Position numbers and translations under genes: made by a program | In this document: positions 44,211 to 53,545 of the stretch, in pieces | Layout of the letters: every line of letters begins with the position of its first letter | How positions within the stretch are numbered: position 1 is the stretch's first letter | Notes under the pieces: generated by a model | Databases searched by the model: none | What the model saw: the letters and a program-made list of their open reading frames with translations, nothing else | Told to the model about the DNA's origin: nothing | Assembly: GCF_020524885.1 (NCBI RefSeq) | Contig: NZ_JAIVKJ010000002.1 | Coordinates: forward strand, 62,001 to 126,000 | Direction: 5' to 3' | Length of the DNA: 64,000 nt | Source: Microbulbifer elongatus | Lineage (GTDB): Bacteria > Pseudomonadota > Gammaproteobacteria > Pseudomonadales > Cellvibrionaceae

Positions 44211-46538
44211 TTAGAAAATGTTGTAGCGAACCGATACCCCGAAGGTGGTCGGCGCCTGGCGATAGTAGGAGCGGCCAGCAAAGCTGGAGAAGGCATAGGT
44301 CTCCGCGCTGCTGTCCTCAATGTTTTTAATCCAGCCGCTGACTTCCCAGCGCTCGTCGGCGTCACTCAGCGAGGCTTCCGCATCCCAGGAGTGCACCGGC
44401 CCAGACAGGGCGTTATCGTCCGCCAGCTGCGCGGTCATCTCATCGCTGTAGGTGTAGCTGGTTTGCAGGCGCAGGTTGTAGTCCGCGAGCGGCAGGTCGT
44501 AGGCCAGCAGGCTGTTGTAGCTCCACTCCGGTGCTTGCGACAGTGAGGCCCCGGCGGGCAGTGGTGCGGCCAGTGCGTCGACGAACAGCTGGCTCACGCC
44601 ATCGGCGTTGTCGTTCACCGATGGATCGGCGGCGATACCGCGCATGTCGGCAGTAGTCGGCGCTCTGGTGACTTCGCTATCCAGGTAAGCCACACCGGCC
44701 ATCACGGTCAGGTTGTCGCTGGGAAGCCAGTGCAGGTCGAGCTCGAAGCCGTTGGTTTTGGATTCCGGCACGTTGACCAGGGTGGTATCCGCCACCGGGA
44801 ATTCCAGGTAGTTACTGAAGTCGTCGACGATGATGGTCACCAGGGACTGGCGATCGGTGTAGTCGAGACTGAACACAGCCCCGTTCAACTGCAGCGACGC
44901 ATCGAACATGGTGGCCTTGAAGCCCGCTTCAAAAGACAGGACTTTTTCCGGCTCCACATAGGCCCAGCTGGCGTCGTCGAGAATCGCCGCGCCGTAATAG
45001 GCACCGGCTTTGTAGCTGTTGGACACGTTTGCGTATAGCAGCAGGTCGTCGTGCAGCTGCCGGTCGAGACCCAGCTTGCCGGTCACCGCGTTTTCGCTGC
45101 TGCTGTCGTTCAGTTCGGCAATGGTGTCGTTGAACGAGTAGATATCATCGTGGTTGGTGGAGATACCGTCGAAGGTGCGGTCGTCCGCGCTGTAGCGGAT
45201 ACCGGCGATCAGGTTGAAGGAATCACCCAGCGCGGTTTCGGTGTGCAGGTAGGCACCCCAGGATTGGGTGACCTGCTCGTATTCTGCGGTAAGCAGATCC
45301 CAGCCCTGAACGGAAACATCCGCCGGGTCGAGTACAAAGGTGCTGGCAACGGAATCGGTGACGAAGAAGGAGTCGTCGAACACATCGCGCACTTTTACCG
45401 TGTCTTCAGAAATGTTTACCCCGGCTACCCAGGTGGTGGCGCCGTCGCCGTTGCTGACCACGCGGAATTCCTGGGACCACTGGCTGATCTCATTGTCCTG
45501 GTACAGGTCGAGAATCGCCGCTGAAGAGCCGCCGTAGTTGTCCACCACCTCGCGGTCGTAAGCGTCGATCGCGCTGATGGAGATCACATCAAAAGTCTCG
45601 AAACCATAACTCAGGTTCACGGACGCACCGTGACCGGACTCATCGCGAGCCACCTTCAGGTCACCAACGTTGACGATGGATGCATCGTCGCTGCTGTTGA
45701 GCACATCAAACGAGGGATCGCCAAAGGCGTCGCCAAGTCCGCTGACCTGCGGGGATACCGGGGTGGACTTGTCGGAACTGAAGTAGACCTTGACCAGCGC
45801 CTCGCCGTTATCGGCGATTGGGAAGGACACCTGGCCGCGACCCGCCGAGCGGTCCACACTGCCGAACTCGCGCCCGGTCTGCGGATCTTCCTGCCAGCCA
45901 TCGGCCTTGGACATGTTCAGGCTCAGCCGGCCCAGTACTTCACCGCTGATCTCACCGCTGACCACGCCGGTCAGTTCCTGTGCACCGTAGTTGCCGATGC
46001 CGGCGTCCACAAACGCTTCAAATTCGCTAGAGGGTTTGGCGCTGATGAAATTGATCGCGCCACCGGTGGTGTTCTTGCCGTACAGGGTGCCCTGGGGGCC
46101 TTTCAGTACTTCCACCCGCTCGATATCGAACAGCTGGCCACCAAGGAAGGACGGGTTACTGGCAAACACTTCGTCGGTGTAGATGCCCACACCGCTGCTG
46201 TTGTTGGGGCTGAAATCATCGAGGCCGATACCGCGGATGGCGAATACCGGAGTACCGCCAGAGGTGCTGTTGACGGTGACCAGGCCCGGGGTGTGCGCAC
46301 CCAGGTCAACGGCACTGTCGATGCCCAGGTTCTGCATCATTTCGCCGCTGAAGGCATTGGCGGACACGCCGATGTCATTCACGGACTGCTCACGCTTCTG
46401 CGCGGTGACCGCGACTTCTTCTATCTGGTTGGCGAAGGCGCCGGATGACATTCCCATGGTGGACAGGAATGCGCCGGTAACGGCGACGGCAAGCGAGTTC
46501 TTGCTAAAGCGTCGGCTGGTATAGCCCGAGAATCCCAT
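44211..46538 (-). CDS. TonB-dependent outer-membrane receptor
   Basis: A 775-residue receptor with a signal ending GAFANQIEE. A TonB-box/plug segment follows (EEVAVTAQKREQSVNDIGVSANAF), then a plug domain (VGIYTDEVFASNP, ERVEVLKGPQGTLYGKNTTGGAINFIS) and a beta-barrel that ends in the aromatic strand FGVSVRYNIF. ATG 46538 follows GAGGGA. It lies 38 nt upstream of the oxidase, so it may import the substrate of that pathway. The cargo is not identifiable; iron or another nutrient cannot be excluded. Confidence 0.92.
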   Translation of the reverse strand: MGFSGYTSRRFSKNSLAVAVTGAFLSTMGMSSGAFANQIEEVAVTAQKREQSVNDIGVSANAFSGEMMQNLGIDSAVDLGAHTPGLVTVNSTSGGTPVFAIRGIGLDDFSPNNSSGVGIYTDEVFASNPSFLGGQLFDIERVEVLKGPQGTLYGKNTTGGAINFISAKPSSEFEAFVDAGIGNYGAQELTGVVSGEISGEVLGRLSLNMSKADGWQEDPQTGREFGSVDRSAGRGQVSFPIADNGEALVKVYFSSDKSTPVSPQVSGLGDAFGDPSFDVLNSSDDASIVNVGDLKVARDESGHGASVNLSYGFETFDVISISAIDAYDREVVDNYGGSSAAILDLYQDNEISQWSQEFRVVSNGDGATTWVAGVNISEDTVKVRDVFDDSFFVTDSVASTFVLDPADVSVQGWDLLTAEYEQVTQSWGAYLHTETALGDSFNLIAGIRYSADDRTFDGISTNHDDIYSFNDTIAELNDSSSENAVTGKLGLDRQLHDDLLLYANVSNSYKAGAYYGAAILDDASWAYVEPEKVLSFEAGFKATMFDASLQLNGAVFSLDYTDRQSLVTIIVDDFSNYLEFPVADTTLVNVPESKTNGFELDLHWLPSDNLTVMAGVAYLDSEVTRAPTTADMRGIAADPSVNDNADGVSQLFVDALAAPLPAGASLSQAPEWSYNSLLAYDLPLADYNLRLQTSYTYSDEMTAQLADDNALSGPVHSWDAEASLSDADERWEVSGWIKNIEDSSAETYAFSSFAGRSYYRQAPTTFGVSVRYNIF

Positions 46539-46728
46539 GACGATATCCCTCTGATTCAATTATCTGTTTTATGTTGAGGGAGACTATAAAAACCGAATCA
46601 AAATTCAGGTATCACCCCAACGGGTGAGGAAACCGAATTTTCCTTCGACTTTATTGGCAAACACGAAAACCCGCAGGAGCGGGTTAATTCAGCGATGCTG
46701 TTTTACTCATTAAGCTATCGGCGAAGGG

Positions 46729-46837
46729 ACCGATACCGGGTGTTGCTTTGTGAGACCGTCTGCGGCCAGGACGGCCGCAGCCGAGCCCCCATGGATGGGT
46801 TTACGGCGTGTCTCACAAAGCAACACCCGGTAGCGGT
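46729..46837 (+). repeat. Palindromic element, copy A
   Basis: Two 28-bp arms (46729-46756 and 46810-46837) are inverted repeats with one mismatch. Between them lies a 53-nt core that is identical to copy B except at two positions. The core itself holds two hairpins: TGCGGCC/GGCCGCA around loop AGGAC, and CCC/GGG around hexaloop ATGGAT. It lies between the permease stop codon and the TonB receptor promoter, with the loop-bearing strand opposite to both genes. Confidence 0.85.
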
Positions 46838-46904
46838 ACCGCCTCAATCTATATCGACGGCACGGATCTGCCAGAGTGCTTGTTCGCGCCCTTCTCTCGA
46901 AAGT

Positions 46905-48314
46905 TTATTGCGCAGCGAGGGCTCCAGAGGTTTCTTCCGGTACTTTACCCTCACAGTTTTGTTTTTCGGCCCACAGGATTGCCAACTCACCCAGCAACAG
47001 AGTGACGATGGAACCGATCAGCACCGGCCACTGCACGCCCTCACCCGGGGTGTAAATAAACAGGAAAATACTGCCGGCGAGTATCGCTACGCAGAAATAG
47101 GTCAGCACACGCACAAAGCTTTCGCCACCAGGCACGCGGAAAGGACGCGCACGGGCACCGTCAACACGGCGCATCTTCAGAAATGCCAGGAACATCCCTA
47201 CATAGGGCAAGAGGAAAATCACCCCGCTGAAGGCGAACAGCGACCAGAACAGGTCTTCGTTGGAGTTCACCAGGAAACCGTACAGTACCAGGATCAGCGT
47301 GCTCATTGCGCCCATCAGTACTGCGGCGCCCACCGGGGTGTTACGGCTGCGGCTTTTGATCGCAAATGCTTTGGGCAGCTCGCCCTCTTCCGCCGCTTCC
47401 GCCGCCGCGCGGTTGCCGCCGATCGCCCAGGTGACGCCGTTGGAGAAAAAGGTATACAGCGCGGCGATACCGAGCGCCATTACCAGCGCGTTGCCAAACG
47501 GCAGCTGCGCGAAGAACAGCCGCAGGGTGTCTACCAGCCCCTCGACGAGATCAATTTCGCCAGCGGGGATGGCCGCCAGAATAGCCGTGGTGCCGAGGGT
47601 GTACAGGGCGAGAATGATGGCACCGGACACAAGAATGGAGCGCGGTACGTCCCTCTGCGGGTTGCGCATTTCCTCACTACTCGAGCTGATCAGCTCGAAG
47701 CCGAGCATGCCGTAAATGATCGCTGGGATGTACTGCAGGCTGTCGCTGAGATTCGGTTTGATGCTTTCAAAGGTGATCGAATTGGCGAGGCCATTTTCAC
47801 CGGCATAGAACACGGCGCCGATAATGATCGCAAGAAAGATCACTATCTTGAAGATGGCACCGATGTTGGGCACCCATTTGCCCACATTAAGGGTCACTAC
47901 GTTGGCGATCACCGCAACCCAGGTAAGTGCAATACCGAGGCCAATCTGCCCTGCGACGCCCATGTCCGGCCAGAAAAGCTGTTTGGCCACGCCGGCAAAA
48001 AGAATGAAGATTGCCGGCATCCAGATCGCTACGTTAACCCAGTAGCTCCAGCTGATACGCGACGCCCAGCGGCCGCCAAACGCATCGCGCACCCAGGCGT
48101 AAATACCGCCCTTTTCCGGATAGGCGCAACCGAGTTCCGCGGATACCAGTGCGAAGGGTACAAAGAAAAACAGGCCGAGGAACAGCCACCAGAAAATACT
48201 CGAGGTACCGATCGCGGCGGTGGCCGCCAGGGTGTCCACCAGCAAAATTGCGGACACGGTAAACAGGATCATGTCCCGTTTACCGAGATTCTTTTTGACT
48301 GCAACTTCTGTCAC
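46905..48314 (-). CDS. APC-family amino acid/polyamine permease
   Basis: A 469-residue inner-membrane transporter with twelve predicted helices. Its start (KRDMILFTVSAILLVDTLAATAAIGTSS) and the segment ELGCAYPEKGGIYAWVRDAFGGRWA are characteristic of the amino acid-polyamine-organocation superfamily. It would take up the amine, amino acid or guanidino compound used by the neighbouring enzymes. The aldehyde dehydrogenase gene is 60 nt upstream in the same direction, suggesting an operon. Confidence 0.92.
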   Translation of the reverse strand: MTEVAVKKNLGKRDMILFTVSAILLVDTLAATAAIGTSSIFWWLFLGLFFFVPFALVSAELGCAYPEKGGIYAWVRDAFGGRWASRISWSYWVNVAIWMPAIFILFAGVAKQLFWPDMGVAGQIGLGIALTWVAVIANVVTLNVGKWVPNIGAIFKIVIFLAIIIGAVFYAGENGLANSITFESIKPNLSDSLQYIPAIIYGMLGFELISSSSEEMRNPQRDVPRSILVSGAIILALYTLGTTAILAAIPAGEIDLVEGLVDTLRLFFAQLPFGNALVMALGIAALYTFFSNGVTWAIGGNRAAAEAAEEGELPKAFAIKSRSRNTPVGAAVLMGAMSTLILVLYGFLVNSNEDLFWSLFAFSGVIFLLPYVGMFLAFLKMRRVDGARARPFRVPGGESFVRVLTYFCVAILAGSIFLFIYTPGEGVQWPVLIGSIVTLLLGELAILWAEKQNCEGKVPEETSGALAAQ

Positions 48315-48374
48315 GGAGATTCTCCCGCGTTGATTATTTTGTTTTTTCAGTTTGAGCCGGTGCGCGGCATCCGG

Positions 48375-49796
48375 TTAAGGCGCACCCAGTTGAGCGGATT
48401 TGATTTCGGTAAATTCTTCGACGCCGTGGTGTGAAAACTCGCGGCCGTTGCCGCTCTGTTTGTAGCCGCCGAACGGCGCTTGATAGTTGAACTCGCCACC
48501 GTTGACGAAACACAGTCCGGCGCGAATGCGCCGCACAATTGCCAGCGCGTCCTTGTGATCCCTGGCGTAGACGCCGGAGGAAAGTCCGTAGGGGGTATCG
48601 TTGGCGATGGCCAACGCCTGCTCGATATCGTCGTAGGCAATGACACACAGCACCGGACCGAATATTTCCTCGCGCGCGATACGCATGCTGTTACTCACGT
48701 GCGCGAACACCGTTGGGCGCGCATAGAAGCCCTGATCCAGTCCTTCCGGTTTTCCCGCACCGCCGCACAGCAGGGTCGCGCCCTCGTCGAGGCCGATCTG
48801 AATATAGTCCTGTACTTGTTGCCACTGGCGCTGGGACGACAGCGGGCCCATGAAAGCGTTTTCATCCATGCCCACTTCAATTTCGGCGACGCGCGCGCGG
48901 ATGATTTCCAGCGCCTCGTCGTAGCGACTTTGCGGAACCAGCATGCGCGTGAGCGCGGTACAGGTCTGCCCGGTGTTGATCATCACATCGTCGACGCCGT
49001 AACGCACCGCCGCGGTAAAGTCACTGTCCGCGGTGATGATGTAGGGGGACTTGCCTCCCAGTTCCTGGGTTACGCGTTTAACGGTGGGCGCACAGGCTTT
49101 GGCAATTTCGATGCCTGCGCGGGTAGAGCCGGTGAACGACAGCATATCCACCCGCGGGTGCTCGCACAGCGCCTTACCCACCTCGGCACCGCGACCGGGG
49201 ACCAGGTTGAACACGCCCGCCGGCAGCCCTGCCTCGTGGAAGACTTCCGCCATCAGGTAATCCTGCAGCGGCGTCTGCTCGGAGGGTTTGACGACCATGG
49301 TGCAACCGGCGGCCAGGGCCGCGCCGACCTTGCCCACGAACTGGTGCAGCGGGTAATTCCAGGGATTGATAAAACCACAGACGCCCACCGCTTCCCGCCA
49401 AACCAGGGAGTGGCCGTGTTCAGCGGTTTCTTCGGTGACGCCGGTGTGTTCGGCAAACAGGCGCATGGCCTCGATGGGGCCTTCAACCTGCAGCCAGCCG
49501 GCAATATGGCGTGGACAGCCCATGCTGTCGGACACCGCAGCGATCAGCGCGTCCTTACGCGCTTCCATCAGGTCGGCGGCGCGCAGCAACAATAGACGGC
49601 GCTCGCTGGCAGGCGTATTGGCCCAGGCATCAAAAGCGCGTGCAGCAGCCTCTACCGCACGATCTACATCGGCGGCACTGCCGGCAGGCACGCGCGTGAT
49701 TGGGGATTCGGTGGCGGGGTTGATGACCTCCAGCCACTCGCCAGAAGTGGACTCTGTCCACTGGCCATCGATATAGATCTTGTTATGGTTTTCCAT
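48375..49796 (-). CDS. NAD(P)-dependent aldehyde dehydrogenase
   Basis: A 473-residue enzyme that oxidises an aldehyde to the acid. Key residues are the catalytic Cys279 (GQTC), Glu245 (ELGGKSP), Asn146 (PWNYP) and the NAD-site FTGSTRAG (about 221-228). ATG 49796 is chosen for the family N-terminus (KIYIDGQW); an upstream open frame has no support. It is downstream of a LysR gene in the same direction and upstream of the permease. The likely substrate is the aldehyde from the FAD oxidase. Confidence 0.93.
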   Translation of the reverse strand: MENHNKIYIDGQWTESTSGEWLEVINPATESPITRVPAGSAADVDRAVEAAARAFDAWANTPASERRLLLLRAADLMEARKDALIAAVSDSMGCPRHIAGWLQVEGPIEAMRLFAEHTGVTEETAEHGHSLVWREAVGVCGFINPWNYPLHQFVGKVGAALAAGCTMVVKPSEQTPLQDYLMAEVFHEAGLPAGVFNLVPGRGAEVGKALCEHPRVDMLSFTGSTRAGIEIAKACAPTVKRVTQELGGKSPYIITADSDFTAAVRYGVDDVMINTGQTCTALTRMLVPQSRYDEALEIIRARVAEIEVGMDENAFMGPLSSQRQWQQVQDYIQIGLDEGATLLCGGAGKPEGLDQGFYARPTVFAHVSNSMRIAREEIFGPVLCVIAYDDIEQALAIANDTPYGLSSGVYARDHKDALAIVRRIRAGLCFVNGGEFNYQAPFGGYKQSGNGREFSHHGVEEFTEIKSAQLGAP

Positions 49797-49967
49797 CTTG
49801 CTCGACCTGCCTGCTGCAGTATTGCGGCGCGATTGAGCCCGCGCGACGAATGGCGCCGTTTTCAACAACGAAGACGGACGTGCATCGTCCATCAAACGGA
49901 CAATCTGCGCAATAGTTAGACTTATTCGAATGATTATTCAGTATGCGGCAAGGTCGCGTACCCCTGT

Positions 49968-49985
49968 ATCACCTGAACAGGTGAT
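49968..49985. promoter_or_regulatory. 18-bp palindrome upstream of the aldehyde dehydrogenase
   Basis: ATCACCTG-AA-CAGGTGAT is a perfect inverted repeat with a 2-nt centre. It lies about 170 bp upstream of the dehydrogenase start and about 60 bp past the end of the LysR gene. It lacks a U tract, so an operator is likelier than a terminator. The binding protein is unknown. Confidence 0.5.
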
Positions 49986-50043
49986 GTGAGACTCAGGGGC
50001 CAGGCGGGAACGGAATGGCAAGGCAGCGCAGAAAGGTGGTCGA

Positions 50044-51027
50044 TTAATCGGGAGCAGTGTCCGAGTAACTGGTCGCTGCCGTCGCCCAAGCCTGCTGCAG
50101 GGCCTGAGCTTCCGGAGCCAGTGGAGCGCCGCGGCTTTCCAGCCAGCGAAATACCCGCTCCAGCACCAGCCGCGTGCGGTCGTTGACCGCTGCGCGGTGA
50201 TCATTCACCAGGTACAGGAACTGGCCGATGGTATAGGGCCGCTCAATCACCGTCGCCAGGCGCCCGCTTTTCAGGTCTTCGCTCACCTCCAGGCGGTCCG
50301 CCAGCGCTACCCCCATACCCAGGCGCGCCGCCTCGATGGCCTGGTAGGCGTAATCCACGGAAATTCCGTGCGCCGCCGGCGCGTAGTCCACACCCTGGGC
50401 GGTAAACCATCCGGGCCACTGCTGCTGGCGATCATGCAGCAGCGGTAATGCAAGCAGGTCCACGGGGCGCAGCGCGCGGCTCAAATCCGGCCGCGCCTGC
50501 AGCAGCTGCGGGCTGGCCACAGGTAGATAATGTTCCTGATAAAGGGGCGTTACATCACGGCCCGGCGCTTCCGGCTCCCCCAGGCAGATGGCGATATCCG
50601 CTTCATCGTCCAGGCGCCGCGCACGCGGCTCGATGGTGGTGACACGCAGACGGATTTCCGGATAGCGCTGCTGCACCTCCGCAAGACTCCGCAGCAGCCA
50701 GCGGGTGGCGATGGTCGCGGTGGTGGCAATCACCACCTCGCCGGACAGGTTGCCCGGGTCCAGGGTCACCAGCCCCTGCTCGAGGCGGCCGAAGGCTTCA
50801 GACACTGCGCGATGTAGGCGCTTGCCGGCAGCGGTCAGTGACAGCCGATTGCCGGTGCGCAGGAACAGCGGCGTCCCCAAACGCTCCTCCAGCTCGCGGA
50901 TCTGCCGGCTGAGGGCCGGGTGCGAGACATGCAGCTCCTCCGCCGCCCGCCGCAAGTGGCAATGGCGGCCCACCGCGTGGAAGCTACGCAGGGAGGTCAG
51001 GGACAGGTTTCGAAGCTCGGCGGCCAT
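50044..51027 (-). CDS. LysR-family regulator of the amine/guanidino cluster
   Basis: A 327-residue regulator with an N-terminal winged helix (about 8-66: RSFHAVGRHCHLRRAAEELHVSHPALSRQIRELEERLGTPLF), a linker helix and an effector domain (about 92-300) containing EVVIATTATIATRWLLRSL. The overall pattern resembles GcvA/AmpR-type members. It is divergent from the amidohydrolase gene across a 142-bp gap with a perfect CAATTAA/TTAATTG dyad, a probable binding site, so it likely controls that gene. Confidence 0.88.
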   Translation of the reverse strand: MAAELRNLSLTSLRSFHAVGRHCHLRRAAEELHVSHPALSRQIRELEERLGTPLFLRTGNRLSLTAAGKRLHRAVSEAFGRLEQGLVTLDPGNLSGEVVIATTATIATRWLLRSLAEVQQRYPEIRLRVTTIEPRARRLDDEADIAICLGEPEAPGRDVTPLYQEHYLPVASPQLLQARPDLSRALRPVDLLALPLLHDRQQQWPGWFTAQGVDYAPAAHGISVDYAYQAIEAARLGMGVALADRLEVSEDLKSGRLATVIERPYTIGQFLYLVNDHRAAVNDRTRLVLERVFRWLESRGAPLAPEAQALQQAWATAATSYSDTAPD

Positions 51028-51052
51028 GGCGTAACTCTCTGAGAGATCTTTC

Positions 51053-51069
51053 GGTGCCTTTTAGGCACC
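51053..51069. promoter_or_regulatory. Hairpin in the divergent LysR-hydrolase promoter region
   Basis: GGTGCC, a 5-nt loop and GGCACC form a short perfect hairpin close to the LysR start. It may act in the leader RNA of the regulator or as an operator half. No known riboswitch pattern was found here. Confidence 0.35.
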
Positions 51070-51076
51070 AAGATGG

Positions 51077-51093
51077 CAATTAAATGTTAATTG
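51077..51093. promoter_or_regulatory. Probable LysR operator
   Basis: CAATTAA-ATG-TTAATTG is a perfect 7+3+7 inverted repeat of the T-N11-A type expected for LysR-family proteins. It sits between the divergent LysR gene and the amidohydrolase gene, about 75 bp upstream of the latter. It is the strongest dyad in the gap. Confidence 0.55.
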
Positions 51094-51169
51094 TGTTCGC
51101 AATAGCAAACCATAGACTTGTGCTAAACCCTATAAATCCAAATCAACAACAAAAGTCCGGATCCATTCC

Positions 51170-52432
51170 ATGACTGATACCAGCCAAGTCCGTATCCCTC
51201 AAGTTCGCATCAATGGTCGACGCCTGTGGGACTCCCTGATGGAGATGGCCCAAATCGGTGCCACCGACAAAGGCGGCTGCAACCGCCAGGCCCTCACAGA
51301 CCTCGACAAACAGGGCCGCGACCTCTTCGTACAGTGGTGCGAAGACGCCGGCTGCGCCGTGACCTTCGATGAAATGGGCAATATCTTCGCCCAACGTCCC
51401 GGTAAAAACCCGGATCTGCCGCCAGTACTGACGGGCTCACACCTCGACACCCAGCCCACCGGCGGCAAGTTCGACGGCGTGTATGGTGTGCTCGCTGGCC
51501 TCGAAGTGATCCGCAGCCTGAACGACGCCGGCGTCGAAACCGAAGCACCGCTGGAGATCGCCGTGTGGACCAACGAGGAAGGTGCCCGCTTCTCGCCCGC
51601 CATGATCGGATCCGGCGTTTGGAGCGGTGAGTTCGACCTCGACTACGCCTACGCGCGCACCGACAAGGAAGGTAAAACCTTCGGCGAAGAACTCGCGCGT
51701 ATCGGCTACAAGGGCGAAACCCCGGCCAAACCGCGCCCACTGGCCGCCGCATTTGAAGTGCATATCGAACAAGGCCCGATCCTCGAAGCCGAGCAGAAGC
51801 AGATCGGCGTACTCTCCGGGGTACAGGGCATGTACTGGTACGACCTGACCCTCATCGGCCAGCCCTGCCACGCCGGCCCCAGCCCCATGGAATCTCGCCG
51901 CGATCCGTTCATGGGACTGCACCGCATCCTCGACGAACTCTACAAACTCGCCGCCGAGCACGCCCCCTGGGCCCGCGCCACCTTCGGCGACATCCGCGTC
52001 GAGCCCGGCAGCCGCAACACCGTGCCAGAAAAACTCGTTCTCGCCGTCGACCTGCGCCACCCGGACCAGAAAATCCTCGACGCCATGGACCAGCGCTTCC
52101 GCGAAATCGCCGCCCGCGTCGCCGATGAGATCGGTCTCGAGCACGATATTCGCAACGAATGGCGCTCCCCTGCCGTCGCCTTCGACACCAAGTGCGTGGA
52201 GGCAGTGCGTAGCGCTGTGGCCGAACTCGGTTACAGCAACAAGGAAATGGTCTCCGGTGCCGGCCACGACTCCGTGTACATCTCCCGCGTAGCGCCCACC
52301 AGCATGATCTTCGTACCCTGCGAAAAAGGGTTGAGCCACAACGAAGCGGAAAATGCGGAACCGGAAGATCTGGAAGCAGGCGCAAACGTGCTGCTGCAAG
52401 CGATGCTGAAGATGGCAAACAACGCCAGCTGA
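51170..52432 (+). CDS. M20-family amidohydrolase (N-carbamoyl amino acid/ureido hydrolase type)
   Basis: A 420-residue di-metal hydrolase of the N-carbamoyl-L-amino-acid hydrolase/beta-ureidopropionase/allantoate amidohydrolase family. Metal and catalytic residues are visible: His91 (GSHLDTQ), Asp102 (GKFDGVYG), Glu136-Glu137 (NEEGAR), His198 (EVHIEQGP) and His390 (LSHNEAE). It should release ammonia and carbon dioxide from a ureido compound to leave an amine or amino acid. It is divergent from LysR, and the guanidino hydrolase gene follows after 186 bp. The exact substrate is unknown. Confidence 0.9.
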   Translation: MTDTSQVRIPQVRINGRRLWDSLMEMAQIGATDKGGCNRQALTDLDKQGRDLFVQWCEDAGCAVTFDEMGNIFAQRPGKNPDLPPVLTGSHLDTQPTGGKFDGVYGVLAGLEVIRSLNDAGVETEAPLEIAVWTNEEGARFSPAMIGSGVWSGEFDLDYAYARTDKEGKTFGEELARIGYKGETPAKPRPLAAAFEVHIEQGPILEAEQKQIGVLSGVQGMYWYDLTLIGQPCHAGPSPMESRRDPFMGLHRILDELYKLAAEHAPWARATFGDIRVEPGSRNTVPEKLVLAVDLRHPDQKILDAMDQRFREIAARVADEIGLEHDIRNEWRSPAVAFDTKCVEAVRSAVAELGYSNKEMVSGAGHDSVYISRVAPTSMIFVPCEKGLSHNEAENAEPEDLEAGANVLLQAMLKMANNAS

Positions 52433-52456
52433 CAAAGCACAGAAACTCAATGCGAA

Positions 52457-52569
52457 GCCGCCGCTGACGGTAACCCTTCGCGCGACCGTCTGCGGCCAGG
52501 ACGGCCGCAGCCGAGCCCCCAGGGATGGGTTAACGGCGTGTCGCGCGAAGGGTTACCGTCAGTGGCGGC
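52457..52569 (+). repeat. Palindromic element, copy B
   Basis: Two 30-bp arms (52457-52486 and 52540-52569) are inverted repeats with one mismatch, but their sequence is unrelated to the arms of copy A. The 53-nt core matches copy A at 51 positions, with hairpin loops AGGAC and AGGGAT. It lies between two rightward genes of the guanidino cluster with its loops on the coding strand, so it would be part of their mRNA. Confidence 0.85.
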
Positions 52570-52618
52570 GCCACCAGACCCATAACAGGGCCGGACTAAA
52601 AAAGATTCGAGAAAAAAG

Positions 52619-53530
52619 ATGACTGAATTTACCTACAAACACCGCAACGAAGACGGCAACACCGCGCCGTTGAAAAACTGGGGTATCGACTCCGAATACG
52701 GTGTGCTCACCGACCTGCTCGTGGGCCCGATCGACAACTACACCTGGCAGATGGGCAATGCTGCTTCCCGCCGCTCCGTGCGCCTCGGCCGCCAGTTCGA
52801 CGCCGCCGTCGCCAAGCGCCAGCACCAGGAAATGCTCGACGCCTACAAACACGCCGGCGTCACCACCCACCTGCTGCCCGCAGACAGCAACCTGCCCTAC
52901 CAACTTTACGCCCGCGACAGCAGCGTCATGACACCCTGGGGACCGATCGTTACCCAAATGTACTCCCCATGGCGCCGCGGCGAATGGGTAGACGTGGTAA
53001 AGACCTACCAGAAACTCGACATCCCCATTTACGACATCATCACCGCCGGCAGCCTGGAAGGTGGTGACTTCATGGTGCTGGAACCCGATGTGATCCTGTG
53101 CGGCTACAGCGGTGAACGCACCTCACCCCAGGGCTTCAACCAAATGAAAAGCTGGATCGAAAAAGAAGGCTGGGAAGTAAAAGGCTACGAATTCGATCCC
53201 TACTTCCTGCACATCGACGTGCTTGTAGCCGCGCTGGCAGAAAAACTCGTCGCAGTCTGTGTGGACGCCGTGGAGCCTGAACTGGTGCAATGGTTCAAAT
53301 CCCGCAACTTCGAGATTATCGACATCTCCTACCCGCAGGTGATGGAACTGGGTGTGAACGTAGTGGCGCTCGGCAATGACCGCGTGATGCTGCCGTCCGA
53401 CAACACCGAGCTGAAAGAAAAGTGCCGCGCCCACGGCCTGGACGTGATCGACCCGGATATATCCATGATCACCGCCGGTGGTGGCGGCGTGCACTGCATG
53501 TGTCAGCCGCTGGCGCGCAAGCCTGCATAA
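52619..53530 (+). CDS. Guanidino-group hydrolase (amidinotransferase/DDAH superfamily)
   Basis: A 303-residue pentein-fold enzyme. It carries the catalytic set of arginine/agmatine deiminases and dimethylarginine hydrolases: Asp100 (YARD), Glu147-Gly-Gly-Asp150 (LEGGD), His198 (FLHID) and Cys293 in GGGGVHCMCQP. It should hydrolyse a guanidino compound to a ureido compound plus ammonia or an amine. Length is near that of DDAH and well below agmatine or arginine deiminase. Its neighbour encodes a ureido-type hydrolase, so the two could act in sequence. Substrate not determined. Confidence 0.88.
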   Translation: MTEFTYKHRNEDGNTAPLKNWGIDSEYGVLTDLLVGPIDNYTWQMGNAASRRSVRLGRQFDAAVAKRQHQEMLDAYKHAGVTTHLLPADSNLPYQLYARDSSVMTPWGPIVTQMYSPWRRGEWVDVVKTYQKLDIPIYDIITAGSLEGGDFMVLEPDVILCGYSGERTSPQGFNQMKSWIEKEGWEVKGYEFDPYFLHIDVLVAALAEKLVAVCVDAVEPELVQWFKSRNFEIIDISYPQVMELGVNVVALGNDRVMLPSDNTELKEKCRAHGLDVIDPDISMITAGGGGVHCMCQPLARKPA

Positions 53531-53545
53531 ACAAAAGGGCAATAA

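Noticed and set aside
46695-48434. 579-codon open frame opposite the APC permease
   Set aside because: It runs through palindromic element A and opposite the permease; no ribosome-binding site or domain.
51028-51169. Guanidine riboswitch before the hydrolase gene
   Set aside because: I looked for the repeated ACGR-loop hairpins of guanidine-II and for the other guanidine riboswitch signatures; only a simple GGTGCC hairpin and an operator-like dyad are present.
51437-52450. Long open frame opposite the ureido hydrolase
   Set aside because: It is antisense to a gene with intact catalytic residues and its translation resembles no protein family.
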